Source of the DNA: Blastocatellia bacterium
GTDB lineage: Bacteria > Acidobacteriota > Blastocatellia > Pyrinomonadales > Pyrinomonadaceae
Direction of reading: 5' to 3'
Length of the DNA: 64,000 nucleotides
NCBI GenBank assembly: GCA_016789265.1
Contig: JAEUQK010000031.1
Location: 1-64,000 of the forward strand
The notes under the pieces were generated by a model that saw only the letters and a list, made by a program, of their open reading frames with translations, was not told the DNA's origin and did no database searches. The position numbers and the translations under genes were made by a program. Below are positions 1 to 9,431 of the stretch, piece by piece (within the stretch, counting starts at the first letter, position 1; every line of letters begins with the position of its first letter).

Positions 1-452
1 TACCCGCCGCCATCCTTTGGTACGGCGACCGTCGTATTTGCAAAATCGGGAAGGTATTTGCTGACCGGGTCAGAGATCAGAAGCTTGCCCTCTTCCTGAA
101 GGATCATAATGCCAACGCTGGTAAAAGCTTTGCTTTGTGACGCTATTCGAAATATCGAATCTTCGGACATCTTCGAACCGGCCTCCTTGTCGCGGAAACC
201 GAATGCATGCGAGTAAACCAGCCTGCCCTTTCGCATTACCATCGCAACTCCGCCCGCGACCCTGCCGTTGCTAGCGAAGGCATCCAGGGTCTCGTTCAGC
301 CGGCCGAGACGCTGTTGAGACATCCCAACGGTCTCCGCTTTGGAGCGTTGGAACTCCTGTGCCGAAACGTTGACCGCAAGGCAAAACGATAGAAATGCGC
401 ACGCAATGGCGATAGACTTGCTTGTTCGGATCTGGTTGAGGATCTTCATCAT
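1..452 (-). CDS. Serine hydrolase of the beta-lactamase (class C-like) family, partial
   Basis: Only the first 150 residues are in the window; the C-terminal part runs off the left edge. A signal peptide (basic start, hydrophobic core, VSAQ near residue 32) predicts export. The SxxK catalytic motif is visible as SQSK, with Ser105 and Lys108, followed by the usual FTSVGIMILQEEGKL helix and LISDPVSKYLP. This matches the PF00144 family, which includes esterases, D-amino peptidases and AmpC-like enzymes, so the substrate cannot be told. The ATG at 452 follows directly after the TAA of the M20 peptidase gene, so the two are probably translated together. Confidence 0.85.
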   Translation of the reverse strand, partial: MMKILNQIRTSKSIAIACAFLSFCLAVNVSAQEFQRSKAETVGMSQQRLGRLNETLDAFASNGRVAGGVAMVMRKGRLVYSHAFGFRDKEAGSKMSEDSIFRIASQSKAFTSVGIMILQEEGKLLISDPVSKYLPDFANTTVAVPKDGGG

Positions 453-1733
453 TTATCTCGTCAGTCTGTAGATCAAGATCGCTGCACGTTTGGTCAACGT
501 TGAAAGCGTCTCTACGCTTGCTGATTCACCTTTCGCATGCGAATTCTGGCCGCCTCCGATGCCGATCCCGTCAAGTCCGGGTATGATGTCGGAAACATAG
601 GCGATGTCCCCGGCACCGCGATCGCCCGGATCAAGAGCCTCCACTGGTCCAAAGCCCAGATCTTTGCTTGCTTGATCAAGTGTTTTCAGCAGTTCATAGT
701 TTCCATCGACCGGGGTCATCGCCGGAATACCGTCAAAAAACGTGATCTTAGCTTTTGTGCCGGGCAAACTCTTAGCGACGATCTCCCGCATTTTTGCCCT
801 GGCAGCTTCTTTCTGAACCTCACTGATAAACCGCAGATCCCCATTTACCACGACCTTTGCCGCAACGACGTTGGTCTTTCCGCTTGCGGAACCGGACGTG
901 TCTTTTGGGTCGATCGTGGTTCCTCCAAGTATCAGTCCCGGGTTGAACGTCAGATATTTCTCTTTGCTCAATGTTTCGCGGAACTCGTTCAGGATCCTCG
1001 AAGCTTCATAGATCGCGCCGTCTCCCATGCTTTCACGAAAGATTTGGCTTGAGTGTCCAGTTTTCGCTTCCACCTCGAGTGTCCACGAGCTTGAACCACG
1101 ACGCCCGACGGTTGCTGTATTTCTGACAGTACCTTCAAAGCTCAACGCGACGTCGCTTCGCTTCGCGGCGGCGATCATATCACCACGGCAAACCGCTATC
1201 GGATCGCAAGCGTCTTCTTCATCTCCGGTAAACAGCACGATGATCTGCGTATCCTTTAGTACGCCGGCCGCATGGAGGGCTTTGAGCGCGTAGAGCGCGA
1301 TGACGTTGCCGCCCTTCATATCACCGACCCCGGTACCGAAGATCCGGTCGCCTTCGCGTCGGAACCGCTCACCGCGCAGTACCGTATCAAGATGACCTAA
1401 TAGAAGTATCCGCTTACCTTTCGCTCCCTTTGTCTCGGCTATCAAATGTCCTGCCCGCTTCGCTTCCGCCGGCATATCGATCCAGCGAACATACATTCCA
1501 ATTGCTTCGAACTCTTTTCGAAATGATGCACCGACGGCTTTTACTCCCGGGATATCCTCGGTCGGGCTTTCGATGTTGACCATCGTTTCGATCATCCCGA
1601 TCTGTTCGGTTAGGTGCCGGTCGATGTACTCGATGATCTTCTTCTCATCCGAGCTAAGGATCTGACCGTAGGCCGCTAACGAAAACACCATCATTGCCAT
1701 AACGGCGAACGAAGCAGATGCAGTTGTTCTCAT
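453..1733 (-). CDS. Secreted M20-family zinc peptidase (carboxypeptidase G2-like)
   Basis: About 426 residues with an N-terminal signal peptide ending near AAYGQ. The M20 di-zinc motifs are in order: GHLDTVL (metal His and catalytic-side Asp), GVGDMKGG (bridging Asp), FTGDEEDA (catalytic Glu and metal Glu), a dimerisation domain in the middle, and a C-terminal GGGQNSHAKGE metal His. Order and length fit the carboxypeptidase G2/ArgE-like branch, which removes C-terminal residues or cleaves N-acyl amino acids in the periplasm. An ATG at 1757 would add eight residues, but the ATG at 1733 makes a four-base ATGA overlap with the preceding gene and is preferred. It sits in the middle of a three-gene minus-strand operon. 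Confidence 0.88.
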   Translation of the reverse strand: MRTTASASFAVMAMMVFSLAAYGQILSSDEKKIIEYIDRHLTEQIGMIETMVNIESPTEDIPGVKAVGASFRKEFEAIGMYVRWIDMPAEAKRAGHLIAETKGAKGKRILLLGHLDTVLRGERFRREGDRIFGTGVGDMKGGNVIALYALKALHAAGVLKDTQIIVLFTGDEEDACDPIAVCRGDMIAAAKRSDVALSFEGTVRNTATVGRRGSSSWTLEVEAKTGHSSQIFRESMGDGAIYEASRILNEFRETLSKEKYLTFNPGLILGGTTIDPKDTSGSASGKTNVVAAKVVVNGDLRFISEVQKEAARAKMREIVAKSLPGTKAKITFFDGIPAMTPVDGNYELLKTLDQASKDLGFGPVEALDPGDRGAGDIAYVSDIIPGLDGIGIGGGQNSHAKGESASVETLSTLTKRAAILIYRLTR

Positions 1734-2260
1734 CGTTTTACTAAAGTTCGTTTGCATGTTTCTTCAGAGAATACGTTCCATTTCCTGCTTTTTTCCTGAC
1801 GCTCCCACAATGCATGAAACTCGTTTCCTGAGAGCTTAGTGATGGTCTCGCGGACCTTAAATTCATTTCCGGCGTCACTAGCAGTGCCGGTAAAGATCAG
1901 AACATCGCCCTTCCACCCGCTTGTCTCCATTTCAACTACAAGTCCGGAAGTCATCATCGTAACACGAAATATCTTTTTGCCGAATATCTGCCAGTGATCT
2001 GTTGAGGTCTTTACGCCATTCGTTCTTACCTCGCCCAAAAGTCCCGGTCCTTTAGTATCGTTAACAACCAGCCACTCTAAGTTCAGGTTCTCGCTTCCTT
2101 TCAGTGTGATCGTCCAAGCGCCTTTGAAATAATCGATCTGCGATTGAGCTGCGGCAGAGCGGGCCGACACAAACATGAGGGCGATCACGAAGATCGAGCC
2201 TGGAACGACCCATTTCGTGACAGGATTCTGTTGCGCTCCGTGCCGGAAGAACTTGATCAT
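1730..2260 (-). CDS. Secreted lipocalin-like protein of unknown function
   Basis: 176 residues. A hydrophobic stretch at about residues 18-38 ending in SARSAAAQ looks like a signal peptide. The mature part (about 138 residues) is rich in beta-strand patterns and begins with YFKGAWTITL, which resembles the opening of DUF1579/lipocalin-like domains; that link is by pattern only. It is the first gene of the minus-strand operon leading into the M20 peptidase and the serine hydrolase, with an ATGA stop-start overlap, so it probably works with exported hydrolases. No catalytic motif is visible. Confidence 0.7.
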   Translation of the reverse strand: MIKFFRHGAQQNPVTKWVVPGSIFVIALMFVSARSAAAQSQIDYFKGAWTITLKGSENLNLEWLVVNDTKGPGLLGEVRTNGVKTSTDHWQIFGKKIFRVTMMTSGLVVEMETSGWKGDVLIFTGTASDAGNEFKVRETITKLSGNEFHALWERQEKSRKWNVFSEETCKRTLVKR

Positions 2261-2507
2261 TTCGAATTCGACGCCATTGAACTCTCGTAATATACGTGAT
2301 TTTTACGTCGATGTCATCGGATCGATTATCGACGGTAAATCAGCCGCATTGCAAAGAATTGCAAAGCCTTGCCGTCAGCCCCTCTGCAGATTTACTGAAA
2401 CAATTTCTGCTGATATAGAGTAATAGCAGCGTAAAACACCACATCGCGTCTGCGAAATAACCTAAACATTGGTCCGTTCTCATGAACGGATCTCAGTAAA
2501 AGAAAGA

Positions 2508-4175
2508 ATGAAAACCATAAATGCTGCACTGTCGCTTATTTTGACTTTGGCGTTCCTCGCTCCTTCGCTCACGTTTGCACAAACGGCGACAACGGAAGAG
2601 ATCAACGCAAAGATCCGCAAAGAGGGAATGGAGAATTCGAAAATAATGAACACGATGCATTATTTTACCGATCTCTATGGGCCCCGACTTACAGGTTCAC
2701 CCAATCACGTGAATGCCGCAAAATGGGGAGCGGCCGAAATGAGATCCTGGGGTTTTGATAACACCTTTCTTGAGCCATGGGATTTCGGACATCCGGGCTG
2801 GGTTAACGAACGTAATACCGGCATGATCGTTGCACCCTTTCAAGACACGCTGTCTTACGAGGTGCTCGCATGGACGCCTTCGACAAAGGGGGCCGTGACA
2901 GGTGATGCTTTTCACCTTGTTATTCCTCAGGTTCCGGCCGCGGAAAATCCCCGCGTTATGCAAAACCCGACACAGGAGGAATTGACAGCATACTTCAACA
3001 GCATCAAGTCCTCGATCAACGGAAAGATGGTCTTGGTGGGAAAACCGACCTTTATTGATCAGTCGACCCCTCAAACTCCCAAACGGATCGCTGACGATGT
3101 GATCAAATGCCGTGTCGATCCAACGAAAACGCCTGCAGACTGCGCAGCGTTGGGTGGAGGCCCGGGCGGTCCCGGAGGTCCGGGCGGCGGCCAGCGTGGC
3201 CCACAAGTTACCCCGAGGCCTAATGCTCTTACACCTCAGCAGATCAGCGACCAGCTGGATGCCTTTTTGCTCGCAAATGGCGTGCTCGTTCGTATAAATG
3301 AATCACAGCTTGATCGCGGATTGGTCCGTGCCTTCAACAATCGCACTTTCGACATCACAAAGGTCGTACCGACCGTCGTAATGCGAAATGAGGATTTCGG
3401 ACGCATCGTGCGATTGCTTGCCCACAAAACCCCGGTCAAACTCGAATTCGACTTGCGAAGCCGGATCATGCCCGAAGGCACGACCAGCTACAACATGATC
3501 GGCGAGATCTTCGGTTCCGATAAGAAAGATGAAGTGATCATGCTCGGCGGCCACCTCGACTCTTGGCATTCTGCCACGGGCGCGACCGACAATGCGATCG
3601 GCTGTGCGACCATGATGGAAGCGGCTCGGATCTTAAAGGCTATCGGCGTAAAACCGCGGCGTACCATCCGTGTTGCTTGCTGGGGCGGGGAGGAGCAAGG
3701 ACTGCTTGGTTCTCAGGCTTACGTGAAAAAGCACTTCGGTTCCTTTGAGAATCCGACTCCCGAATATGCCAAATTCGGCGGCTATTTCAACATCGATAGC
3801 GGAACCGGCAAAGCGCGTGCGTTGTCGGTCTTCGGCCCGCCCGAAACAGCGACTGTGCTTCGTGAGGCCCTTGCATCGTTTGGCGATCTCGGATTCGCTG
3901 GTGTCACGGCTTCGGCGAGCCGCGGACTTGGCGGTACGGACAGCACCTCGTTCAATAACGCAGGATTGCCAGGTATCGGTACCCAGCAGGACCCGATCGA
4001 GTACTTCGCAGGGACCTGGCATACGAACATTGATACGTACGAGAGGATAATCGAGGACGACGTCAAGAAGTCTGCCGTTATCTTTGCCGCTGCTGTCTAT
4101 CAATTGGCGATGCGGGACGAACTCCTTCCCCGTTTTCCGGCCGATAAGATGCCGAAACCACCCCAGCAGCAGTAA
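2508..4175 (+). CDS. Secreted M28-family zinc aminopeptidase/carboxypeptidase
   Basis: About 555 residues from the ATG at 2508, which is preceded by AGAAAGA; an in-frame TTG at 2469 would add 13 residues before a clear signal peptide and is unlikely. After the signal (ending LTFAQ) comes a PA-like region with a glycine-proline run (GGGPGGPGGPGGG, near residues 214-226), then the M28 catalytic core: GGHLDSWHSATGATDN (metal His and Asp), GGEEQGLLGS (catalytic Glu pair), NIDSGTG (metal Asp) and a late GTWHTNIDTYE (metal His). It is an exported exopeptidase. The Gly-Pro run looks like a flexible insert in the PA-like part. Confidence 0.9.
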   Translation: MKTINAALSLILTLAFLAPSLTFAQTATTEEINAKIRKEGMENSKIMNTMHYFTDLYGPRLTGSPNHVNAAKWGAAEMRSWGFDNTFLEPWDFGHPGWVNERNTGMIVAPFQDTLSYEVLAWTPSTKGAVTGDAFHLVIPQVPAAENPRVMQNPTQEELTAYFNSIKSSINGKMVLVGKPTFIDQSTPQTPKRIADDVIKCRVDPTKTPADCAALGGGPGGPGGPGGGQRGPQVTPRPNALTPQQISDQLDAFLLANGVLVRINESQLDRGLVRAFNNRTFDITKVVPTVVMRNEDFGRIVRLLAHKTPVKLEFDLRSRIMPEGTTSYNMIGEIFGSDKKDEVIMLGGHLDSWHSATGATDNAIGCATMMEAARILKAIGVKPRRTIRVACWGGEEQGLLGSQAYVKKHFGSFENPTPEYAKFGGYFNIDSGTGKARALSVFGPPETATVLREALASFGDLGFAGVTASASRGLGGTDSTSFNNAGLPGIGTQQDPIEYFAGTWHTNIDTYERIIEDDVKKSAVIFAAAVYQLAMRDELLPRFPADKMPKPPQQQ

Positions 4176-4202
4176 TGATAATCTAGGTTTGATAACAATT
4201 AT

Positions 4203-4232
4203 TTTCAGCGGGATTGACAAATTCCGCTGAAA
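4203..4232. repeat. Perfect 9-bp inverted repeat
   Basis: TTTCAGCGG (4203-4211) and CCGCTGAAA (4224-4232) are perfect inverted copies with 12 bases between. The TTGACA of the putative promoter for the next gene lies in the spacer. It could be a weak terminator for the M28 gene (stop at 4175) or an operator; there is no clean T-run after it. Confidence 0.55.
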
Positions 4233-4242
4233 GGTTTCTTAT
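4214..4242 (+). promoter_or_regulatory. Putative sigma70-type promoter for the STAS-like gene
   Basis: TTGACA at 4214-4219, then 17 bases, then TCTTAT at 4237-4242 (4 of 6 matches to TATAAT). It lies about 105 bases before the ATG at 4348 and overlaps a perfect inverted repeat. Confidence 0.45.
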
Positions 4243-4347
4243 GGTGTAAAGGCGTTTCTTCACTCCGAGGAGAGCCTTTGATCTACTATCCCGTTACTCA
4301 GGGCGCTTCCTCACCGGTCTCTATAGGTAATCGCGGTAAACGAGACG

Positions 4348-4704
4348 ATGGGACTTGTTGTTGAGACCGAACTTTTTCCTGAATATCTTCAGATCCGTCT
4401 GTCGGGTGAATACACTTTCGACGAGATCTTGAATCTTGTCGAGGCATCAAAAAAGGAAGCCGTATCCGCCGGAAGGAATCGGATCCTAGTTGACGCCCGT
4501 GAACTCGCCGGAACCATATCTGAATCGCACAAATTCTTCATCGGAACAAAAATAGCTGAGGTTTATGGGCCAATGATCAAGGCAGTATTGATCATGAAAC
4601 CGGGGACGATAACAAAACTCGGCGAGACAGTGGCTGTGAACCGAGGAGCGCGGTTTCTCGTGACCCATTCAGAGGACGAGGCAATCGAATGGCTGCTTGG
4701 CTGA
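4348..4704 (+). CDS. Small cytoplasmic STAS-like (SpoIIAA-like) protein
   Basis: 118 residues, no signal peptide or membrane segment. The pattern of a beta-strand start (FPEYLQIRLSGEYTFDEIL), a helix, then RNRILVDARELAG and KAVLIMKPG resembles the SpoIIAA-like/STAS-like fold found in small regulatory proteins of environmental bacteria. No anti-sigma partner or kinase is next to it, so any regulatory role is a guess. It appears to be a single-gene unit with its own promoter and a hairpin downstream. Confidence 0.65.
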   Translation: MGLVVETELFPEYLQIRLSGEYTFDEILNLVEASKKEAVSAGRNRILVDARELAGTISESHKFFIGTKIAEVYGPMIKAVLIMKPGTITKLGETVAVNRGARFLVTHSEDEAIEWLLG

Positions 4705-4787
4705 GCGGTGTCACTTCCGCGAAGCCGAATCCTCCAAAACAGACAGATCCGAATGTCCCTAAGTAAGACTTTTGACCATCCAATAGA

Positions 4788-4817
4788 AACCGGAGTGTGT
4801 CTTCTCGCCCTCCGGTT
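4788..4817. terminator. Hairpin between converging genes, probable bidirectional terminator
   Basis: AACCGGAG (4788-4795) pairs with CTCCGGTT (4810-4817), loop 14 bases, followed by a T-rich CTGTTTCTGG. It lies between the stop of the STAS-like gene and the end of nth on the other strand. Confidence 0.6.
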
Positions 4818-4827
4818 CTGTTTCTGG

Positions 4828-5481
4828 TCAACTTGCTGATGAAAACTCCGCGAACGAAGGGCAAATGTCAGCCAGAACACATTCCGCGCACTTTGGTTTG
4901 CGCGCGTTACAAACCTGCCTTCCGTGATATATCAGCCAATGCGAGAACATGATCCAGTCCTTTTTTGGGACGAGGGCTTGAAGATCCAGTTCGATCTTTT
5001 CAGCGGTCTTTTGTTCAGATAGCCCGAGTCTCTGTGAGAGTCGGCCGACATGAGTGTCGACCACAACGCCGCTCGCGATGCCAAAGGCGTTTCCAAGTAC
5101 GACGTTTGCCGTTTTGCGAGCCACGCCGCCGAGCGTCAATATCTCTTCCATCGTTCGCGGTATCTCGCCGCCGTAAACCTCAACAAGCCTTTGGCTTGCG
5201 GCCTTGATGTTCTTTGCCTTGTTTCGAAAGAAACCCGTTGAGTGAATGTCCTTCTCAAGTTCAGCCTGTGAAACTTCAATAAGATCCTTCGGTCCGCGGT
5301 ACTTGCGAAACAGGTCGGCTGTCACGATGTTCACACGCTCGTCAGTGCATTGGGCGGACAATATTGTGGCGATCAGCAGTTCGAAAGCGTTCGTGTGGTT
5401 TAACGCGCAATGGGCATCGGGATAGGCCTTTTTCAGCCGTTTGATCATTTCGACGGTTCGTTTCTTTTTGTCTGCGAGCAT
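4828..5481 (-). CDS. nth: Endonuclease III (DNA glycosylase/AP lyase)
   Basis: 217 residues from the ATG at 5481; a TTG ten codons upstream adds a segment unlike the family and is rejected. The helix-hairpin-helix is [19 protein letters not shown] with the catalytic Lys, and [14 protein letters not shown] carries the catalytic Asp. The C-terminal C-x6-C-x2-C-x5-C set ([17 protein letters not shown]) binds the [4Fe-4S] cluster. It removes oxidised pyrimidines in base excision repair. The family's LPGVG appears here as LGGVA, a small change in the hairpin. It is divergent from the DegT gene. Confidence 0.95.
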   Translation of the reverse strand: MLADKKKRTVEMIKRLKKAYPDAHCALNHTNAFELLIATILSAQCTDERVNIVTADLFRKYRGPKDLIEVSQAELEKDIHSTGFFRNKAKNIKAASQRLVEVYGGEIPRTMEEILTLGGVARKTANVVLGNAFGIASGVVVDTHVGRLSQRLGLSEQKTAEKIELDLQALVPKKDWIMFSHWLIYHGRQVCNARKPKCAECVLADICPSFAEFSSAS

Positions 5482-5618
5482 TTGAGACGAGGCTAAAAAA
5501 CAAACCACCAAAATGCAAATCCTCGGTCGTTCGGTTAGTATTAACCACAGAGAATATCGAGGTCACAGCGAAGAGATCATACATTTCTCAGCGGTCTCGT
5601 TGTACTTGCCAATTAATA

Positions 5619-6743
5619 ATGCGTGTTCCTTTACTCGATCTGACCGAACAAAATCGGCTATTGCGCCCCGAGATCGAAGCGGCGCTTGGGCGAGTGCTCG
5701 ATACAAATGCCTTTATACTCGGCGGCGAGGTCAAAGCCCTTGAAGATGAGTTAGCTGCCTATTGCGGTACCAAATATGCGATCGGATGTGCGTCCGGGAG
5801 CGATGCGTTGCTCCTCGCTTTGATGGCCCTTGACGTAAAGGCAGGCGACGAGGTCATCACAACGCCATACAGCTTTTTTGCGACTGTAAGCGCGATCACT
5901 CGGCTAGGAGCGACGCCCGTATTCGTTGACATCGACCCGCTCACCTATAACCTTGACGTCTCGCAGATCGAATCAAAGATCACCGAGCGAACCAAAGCGA
6001 TCCAGCCGGTTCATCTTTACGGACAGTGCGCCGACATGGCAGAGCTTAGGAAAGTCGTTGCTAAGCACGGTATTCCACTTGTTGAGGACGCCGCTCAAGC
6101 GATAGGTGCTGAGGAGAATGGTGTTCGGGCCGGAGCGATGAGCGAGATCGGTTGTTTCTCCTTTTATCCGTCTAAGAACCTCGGCGGAATGGGCGACGGC
6201 GGGTTTATGACGACCGACGACGACGAACTTGCCGAGAGACTATTTGCGCTTCGTGTTCACGGGTCGAAGGAACGTTACTATCATAAGTGGGTTGGATTGA
6301 ATTCACGCTTGGATGGATTTCAGGGAGCGGTCCTGCGCGTGAAATTACCTTATCTTGACTCGTGGTCTAACAAGCGTAAAGCGAACGCCGACCGGTATCG
6401 CGAATTGTTTACCGACGCCGGTTTGACCGAACAGGTCGGCTTGCCCTACGAGCGCGAAAATGTGCGTCACATTTATAACCAGTTTGTGGTAAGGGTTCCC
6501 GGAAAGCGAGATGAGCTGAGGGCCTTTCTAACCGAAGTGGGGATCGGTACCGACATCTATTATCCGGTATCGCTCCATTTGCAGGAGTGTTTCGAATACG
6601 TCGGTTACAAAGAGGGCGATCTTCCCGAATCCGAAAAGGCGTCGCGTGAAACGCTCGCGCTCCCGATCTATCCCGAATTGCGTCCCGAACAACTTGAATA
6701 CGTGGTCGATACTATAGCGCGATTCTACGAACAGACAAGTTAG
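5619..6743 (+). CDS. DegT/DnrJ/EryC1/StrS-family PLP aminotransferase
   Basis: 374 residues, full length for the family. The opening [11 protein letters not shown], the [16 protein letters not shown] cofactor loop, [11 protein letters not shown], and the PLP-lysine motif [16 protein letters not shown] are all present. Members transfer an amino group to a keto-sugar nucleotide for surface glycans. It is followed by a TPR protein and an O-antigen ligase-type protein, which supports a role in making an amino sugar for lipopolysaccharide or exopolysaccharide. The exact sugar cannot be told from sequence. Confidence 0.92.
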   Translation: MRVPLLDLTEQNRLLRPEIEAALGRVLDTNAFILGGEVKALEDELAAYCGTKYAIGCASGSDALLLALMALDVKAGDEVITTPYSFFATVSAITRLGATPVFVDIDPLTYNLDVSQIESKITERTKAIQPVHLYGQCADMAELRKVVAKHGIPLVEDAAQAIGAEENGVRAGAMSEIGCFSFYPSKNLGGMGDGGFMTTDDDELAERLFALRVHGSKERYYHKWVGLNSRLDGFQGAVLRVKLPYLDSWSNKRKANADRYRELFTDAGLTEQVGLPYERENVRHIYNQFVVRVPGKRDELRAFLTEVGIGTDIYYPVSLHLQECFEYVGYKEGDLPESEKASRETLALPIYPELRPEQLEYVVDTIARFYEQTS

Positions 6744-6809
6744 GATATTTTCTCGGTTCTGATCAAAGAAATTCAGATCAACAGAAACGCAGCTAGGGCA
6801 GTCGCAGTC

Positions 6810-8051
6810 TTGACTGTCCTATTCGCGTTGATCTTTGCGTGGTTTTCCGTACGGTGGCAGATCGGCGATATGATCGGCGAACTGACCTCGCCCGGTGAGG
6901 AAGGTGCGGCCGACATCGCCAAGGCTGCGATCGACCTGGCTCCGTCAGATCCGCGTTCGCGCTGGATCCTCGGCGCGGTGCTCCGCTCCGATCTGAGCGG
7001 GGAATCTTCCGCGGCATCCGTCGAACGGATCACCGAGTCGGTCCGGCTGTCGCCGTATCAGCCGCGGTGGTGGAGCGAACTTGGCCGCTCGCTCGAGCAG
7101 GCCGGAGACAACGATCGTGCCGAGCGGGCATTTAAGCGGGCCGTTGAACTCGCGCCTGAATACACTCTTCCTAATTGGCAGCTCGGCAACTTTTACCTCC
7201 GCCGTTCGAGGACTGACGAGGCGGTCGGTCCGCTGAAAAAGGCCGCTGAGCACAGCAATCTGTACCGGGGACAGGTTTTTACGATCGCGTGGAATTATTT
7301 CGGCAGCGACCCGCAAATGATCGAACAATTTTCCAACGACCGGCCCGACGTCAAGGCCGGGCTCGTGACCTTTTACTCGAATATGGATCGTGCCGAAGAT
7401 GCGATCCGAGTATGGAACACGCTTAGCGAGGAAGAAAAAGGCAAATTCACCAAGGCAGCAGAAAACGCGGCAAAGAAACTGTTCCTCCAACGTTCGTATT
7501 CCGGGGCTATCGAATTCGCGCGGCAGTGCGGCATTGACAAGAATGTCCGGCCGGGCGTCTTTACCAACGGCGATTTCGAATCAGGCTTAAGAGACAAGGG
7601 CCAGCACATTTTCGATTGGACGATCACGCGGCCCGATAACAAGGTGGACATCGGGATCGATCCTGCGGTGGCTCACGGAGGCAAGCGAAGTCTTCGCGTC
7701 AATTTTCGAACCCTGGTAAAACCCATATTCGTTGTGTTCGATCAGGTCGTCGGCGTCCGCCCCGGTTCTCGCCAGAGAATTGAGTTTTGGCTGAGGACCG
7801 AAAATCTCCGCAGCGGCAGTATGCCGTTGATCGAGGTTTTGAGCGGCCGAGACGACAAAGTGATCGCCGTTTCCGAACCGTTCCCGGCCGGTACTAACGA
7901 TTGGCGGCAATTCGCCATCGATATCGAAGTTCCGAAAGACACGGACGGCATCCGCATAAGGACCGGCCGCGAGGCATGTGGCCCGGAATGTCCGATCTCC
8001 GGCATCTTTTGGATCGACGACTTCACGATCGTGGAGGCTGGTTCGAAATAA
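6810..8051 (+). CDS. Membrane-anchored TPR protein with C-terminal carbohydrate-binding-like domain
   Basis: 413 residues from a TTG at 6810 with AGGG 11 bases before it. The frame is open back to 6744, and the upstream codons encode a basic stretch (KEIQINRNAAR) that would make a better cytoplasmic end for the following membrane helix, so the true start may be a rare codon such as CTG at 6759. After the helix come TPR-like repeats (about residues 60-160, for example PRWWSELGRSLEQAGDNDRAE). The last 150 residues start with FTNGDFESGL and look like a jelly-roll CBM4/9-type domain. Its stop overlaps the ATG of the next gene (TAATG), so it probably works with the ligase-type protein in glycan assembly or export. 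Confidence 0.8.
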   Translation: MTVLFALIFAWFSVRWQIGDMIGELTSPGEEGAADIAKAAIDLAPSDPRSRWILGAVLRSDLSGESSAASVERITESVRLSPYQPRWWSELGRSLEQAGDNDRAERAFKRAVELAPEYTLPNWQLGNFYLRRSRTDEAVGPLKKAAEHSNLYRGQVFTIAWNYFGSDPQMIEQFSNDRPDVKAGLVTFYSNMDRAEDAIRVWNTLSEEEKGKFTKAAENAAKKLFLQRSYSGAIEFARQCGIDKNVRPGVFTNGDFESGLRDKGQHIFDWTITRPDNKVDIGIDPAVAHGGKRSLRVNFRTLVKPIFVVFDQVVGVRPGSRQRIEFWLRTENLRSGSMPLIEVLSGRDDKVIAVSEPFPAGTNDWRQFAIDIEVPKDTDGIRIRTGREACGPECPISGIFWIDDFTIVEAGSK

Positions 8052-9409
8052 TGAACGCATCCTCTATCTTCGATCGCATCGGTTACCTGCTGATATTCCT
8101 TTTGATCACCGTTTCCACATTGGTTTACGGTGCGGTCCATCAATCTGTTCTAACGGTCGTTTACATAATGATCGCCCTGATGCTGGTCCTGTGGGCGGTC
8201 GACTGTATGCGGTCGGGGGTCATCCGATTCAATTCCAGCCTGCTTCAGCTTCCTCTTGTCGGGGCAGCCGTTTACGGCTTTGTCCAGGTCATCCCGTTCG
8301 GAACGCTAAACGAGGCCGCCGGTGTGAGCGGCATCCCGAGAACGATCTCGATCGAGCCTTTCGCGACCGAAATATCGGCCATACATTTCGTCGCCCTGCT
8401 TATCTTCTTTGCCGCGGCATTGACGCGTATCGATTCGGCGAACAGGCTGCGCAAGCTGACGATCTTCCTTAGCGTTTTCGGTTTCGGTTATGCGTTCTTT
8501 GCTATACTCCAGTCCGTTTTGAGTCCCGATAAGATCTTCGGGATCTACGGCCGGCCGGGAGCAAATCCGTTCGGCTCCTTCGTCAACCGCAATCATTTTG
8601 CGGCCTGGATCGAACTCGCGATCGCGCTTCCCTTAGGGCTACTTTTCACCGGTGCGGTATCAAAGGATAAACGGCTGCTTTATATCACCGCCATCTCGCT
8701 CATGGGCGTCGCCCTGATCGTCAGCGGTTCCCGAGGCGGGCTTGTCGCATTTCTCGTCGAGATCATCTTTCTGCTTCTGATAACGAATAGGTCAGAGGGG
8801 AAAGGGAAGGCGTTCGTCAAACCCGCTCTCGCAGTCGGGCTGATCCTTGTGGTCATCGCCGGTTCCTACTTTGTCGGCGGCGAAAGCTCGTTGACGCGTA
8901 TAAGTACTGACCAAGCCGAGGCGGCCGGGACGAACGCTAATCGGGCGCATATCTGGAGCGTTACGTTAAAGGTTATCGGCGATTCGATGCCCTTCGGCGT
9001 CGGGTTGGGAGCATTTGGGACCGCTTACGGAAAATTTGACGTGAACAGCGGCCTCGAACGCGTCGAACAGGCACACAACGATTTCCTGCAGGTAATTTCC
9101 GATGCGGGGATCGTCGGTGCCTTGCTGGGGATCGGCTTTCTGTTTTTGCTCTATAGGACCGGAAAGAAGTCACTGCAAACGAAAAACGATCATCGCCGCG
9201 GCCTCGCGGCCGGTGCGCTTGCCGGCATTGTCGCGGTCCTTGTTCACAGCTTTTTCGATTTCGTACTTCACACGACCGCGGTCGCCTTGCTTTTCCTCAC
9301 GGTGCTGAGCGTGCTTATCGCGTCCGGAACGACATTCCCGGACGACGTTCCGAACGAAGACGAGCCGAGGCATCGGCCAAAGCCCGGCCGCCGAACCGCC
9401 AGATCCTGA
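8051..9409 (+). CDS. O-antigen ligase / Wzy-family polymerase
   Basis: 452 residues from the ATG at 8051, with about 10-12 hydrophobic segments. The Wzy_C/O-antigen ligase features are visible: the SGSRGGLVAFLVEI segment and the large periplasmic loop ending EQAHNDFLQVISDAGIVG, whose His is the conserved catalytic or binding residue of the family. It either joins O-antigen to lipid A-core (WaaL) or polymerises repeat units (Wzy); sequence alone does not decide. It follows the TPR protein with a one-base overlap. The last ~30 residues are a charged cytoplasmic tail. Confidence 0.9.
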   Translation: MNASSIFDRIGYLLIFLLITVSTLVYGAVHQSVLTVVYIMIALMLVLWAVDCMRSGVIRFNSSLLQLPLVGAAVYGFVQVIPFGTLNEAAGVSGIPRTISIEPFATEISAIHFVALLIFFAAALTRIDSANRLRKLTIFLSVFGFGYAFFAILQSVLSPDKIFGIYGRPGANPFGSFVNRNHFAAWIELAIALPLGLLFTGAVSKDKRLLYITAISLMGVALIVSGSRGGLVAFLVEIIFLLLITNRSEGKGKAFVKPALAVGLILVVIAGSYFVGGESSLTRISTDQAEAAGTNANRAHIWSVTLKVIGDSMPFGVGLGAFGTAYGKFDVNSGLERVEQAHNDFLQVISDAGIVGALLGIGFLFLLYRTGKKSLQTKNDHRRGLAAGALAGIVAVLVHSFFDFVLHTTAVALLFLTVLSVLIASGTTFPDDVPNEDEPRHRPKPGRRTARS

Positions 9410-9431
9410 ACGAAACGCTGAGATCCCCGGC

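Noticed and set aside
537..1293. Plus-strand frames at 537-1052 and 1027-1293
   Set aside because: They are shadows of the M20 peptidase gene with no ribosome site and no family features.
7901..8050. Upstream extension of the O-antigen ligase frame
   Set aside because: It lies within the TPR gene; the ATG at 8051 overlaps its stop in the usual coupled manner.
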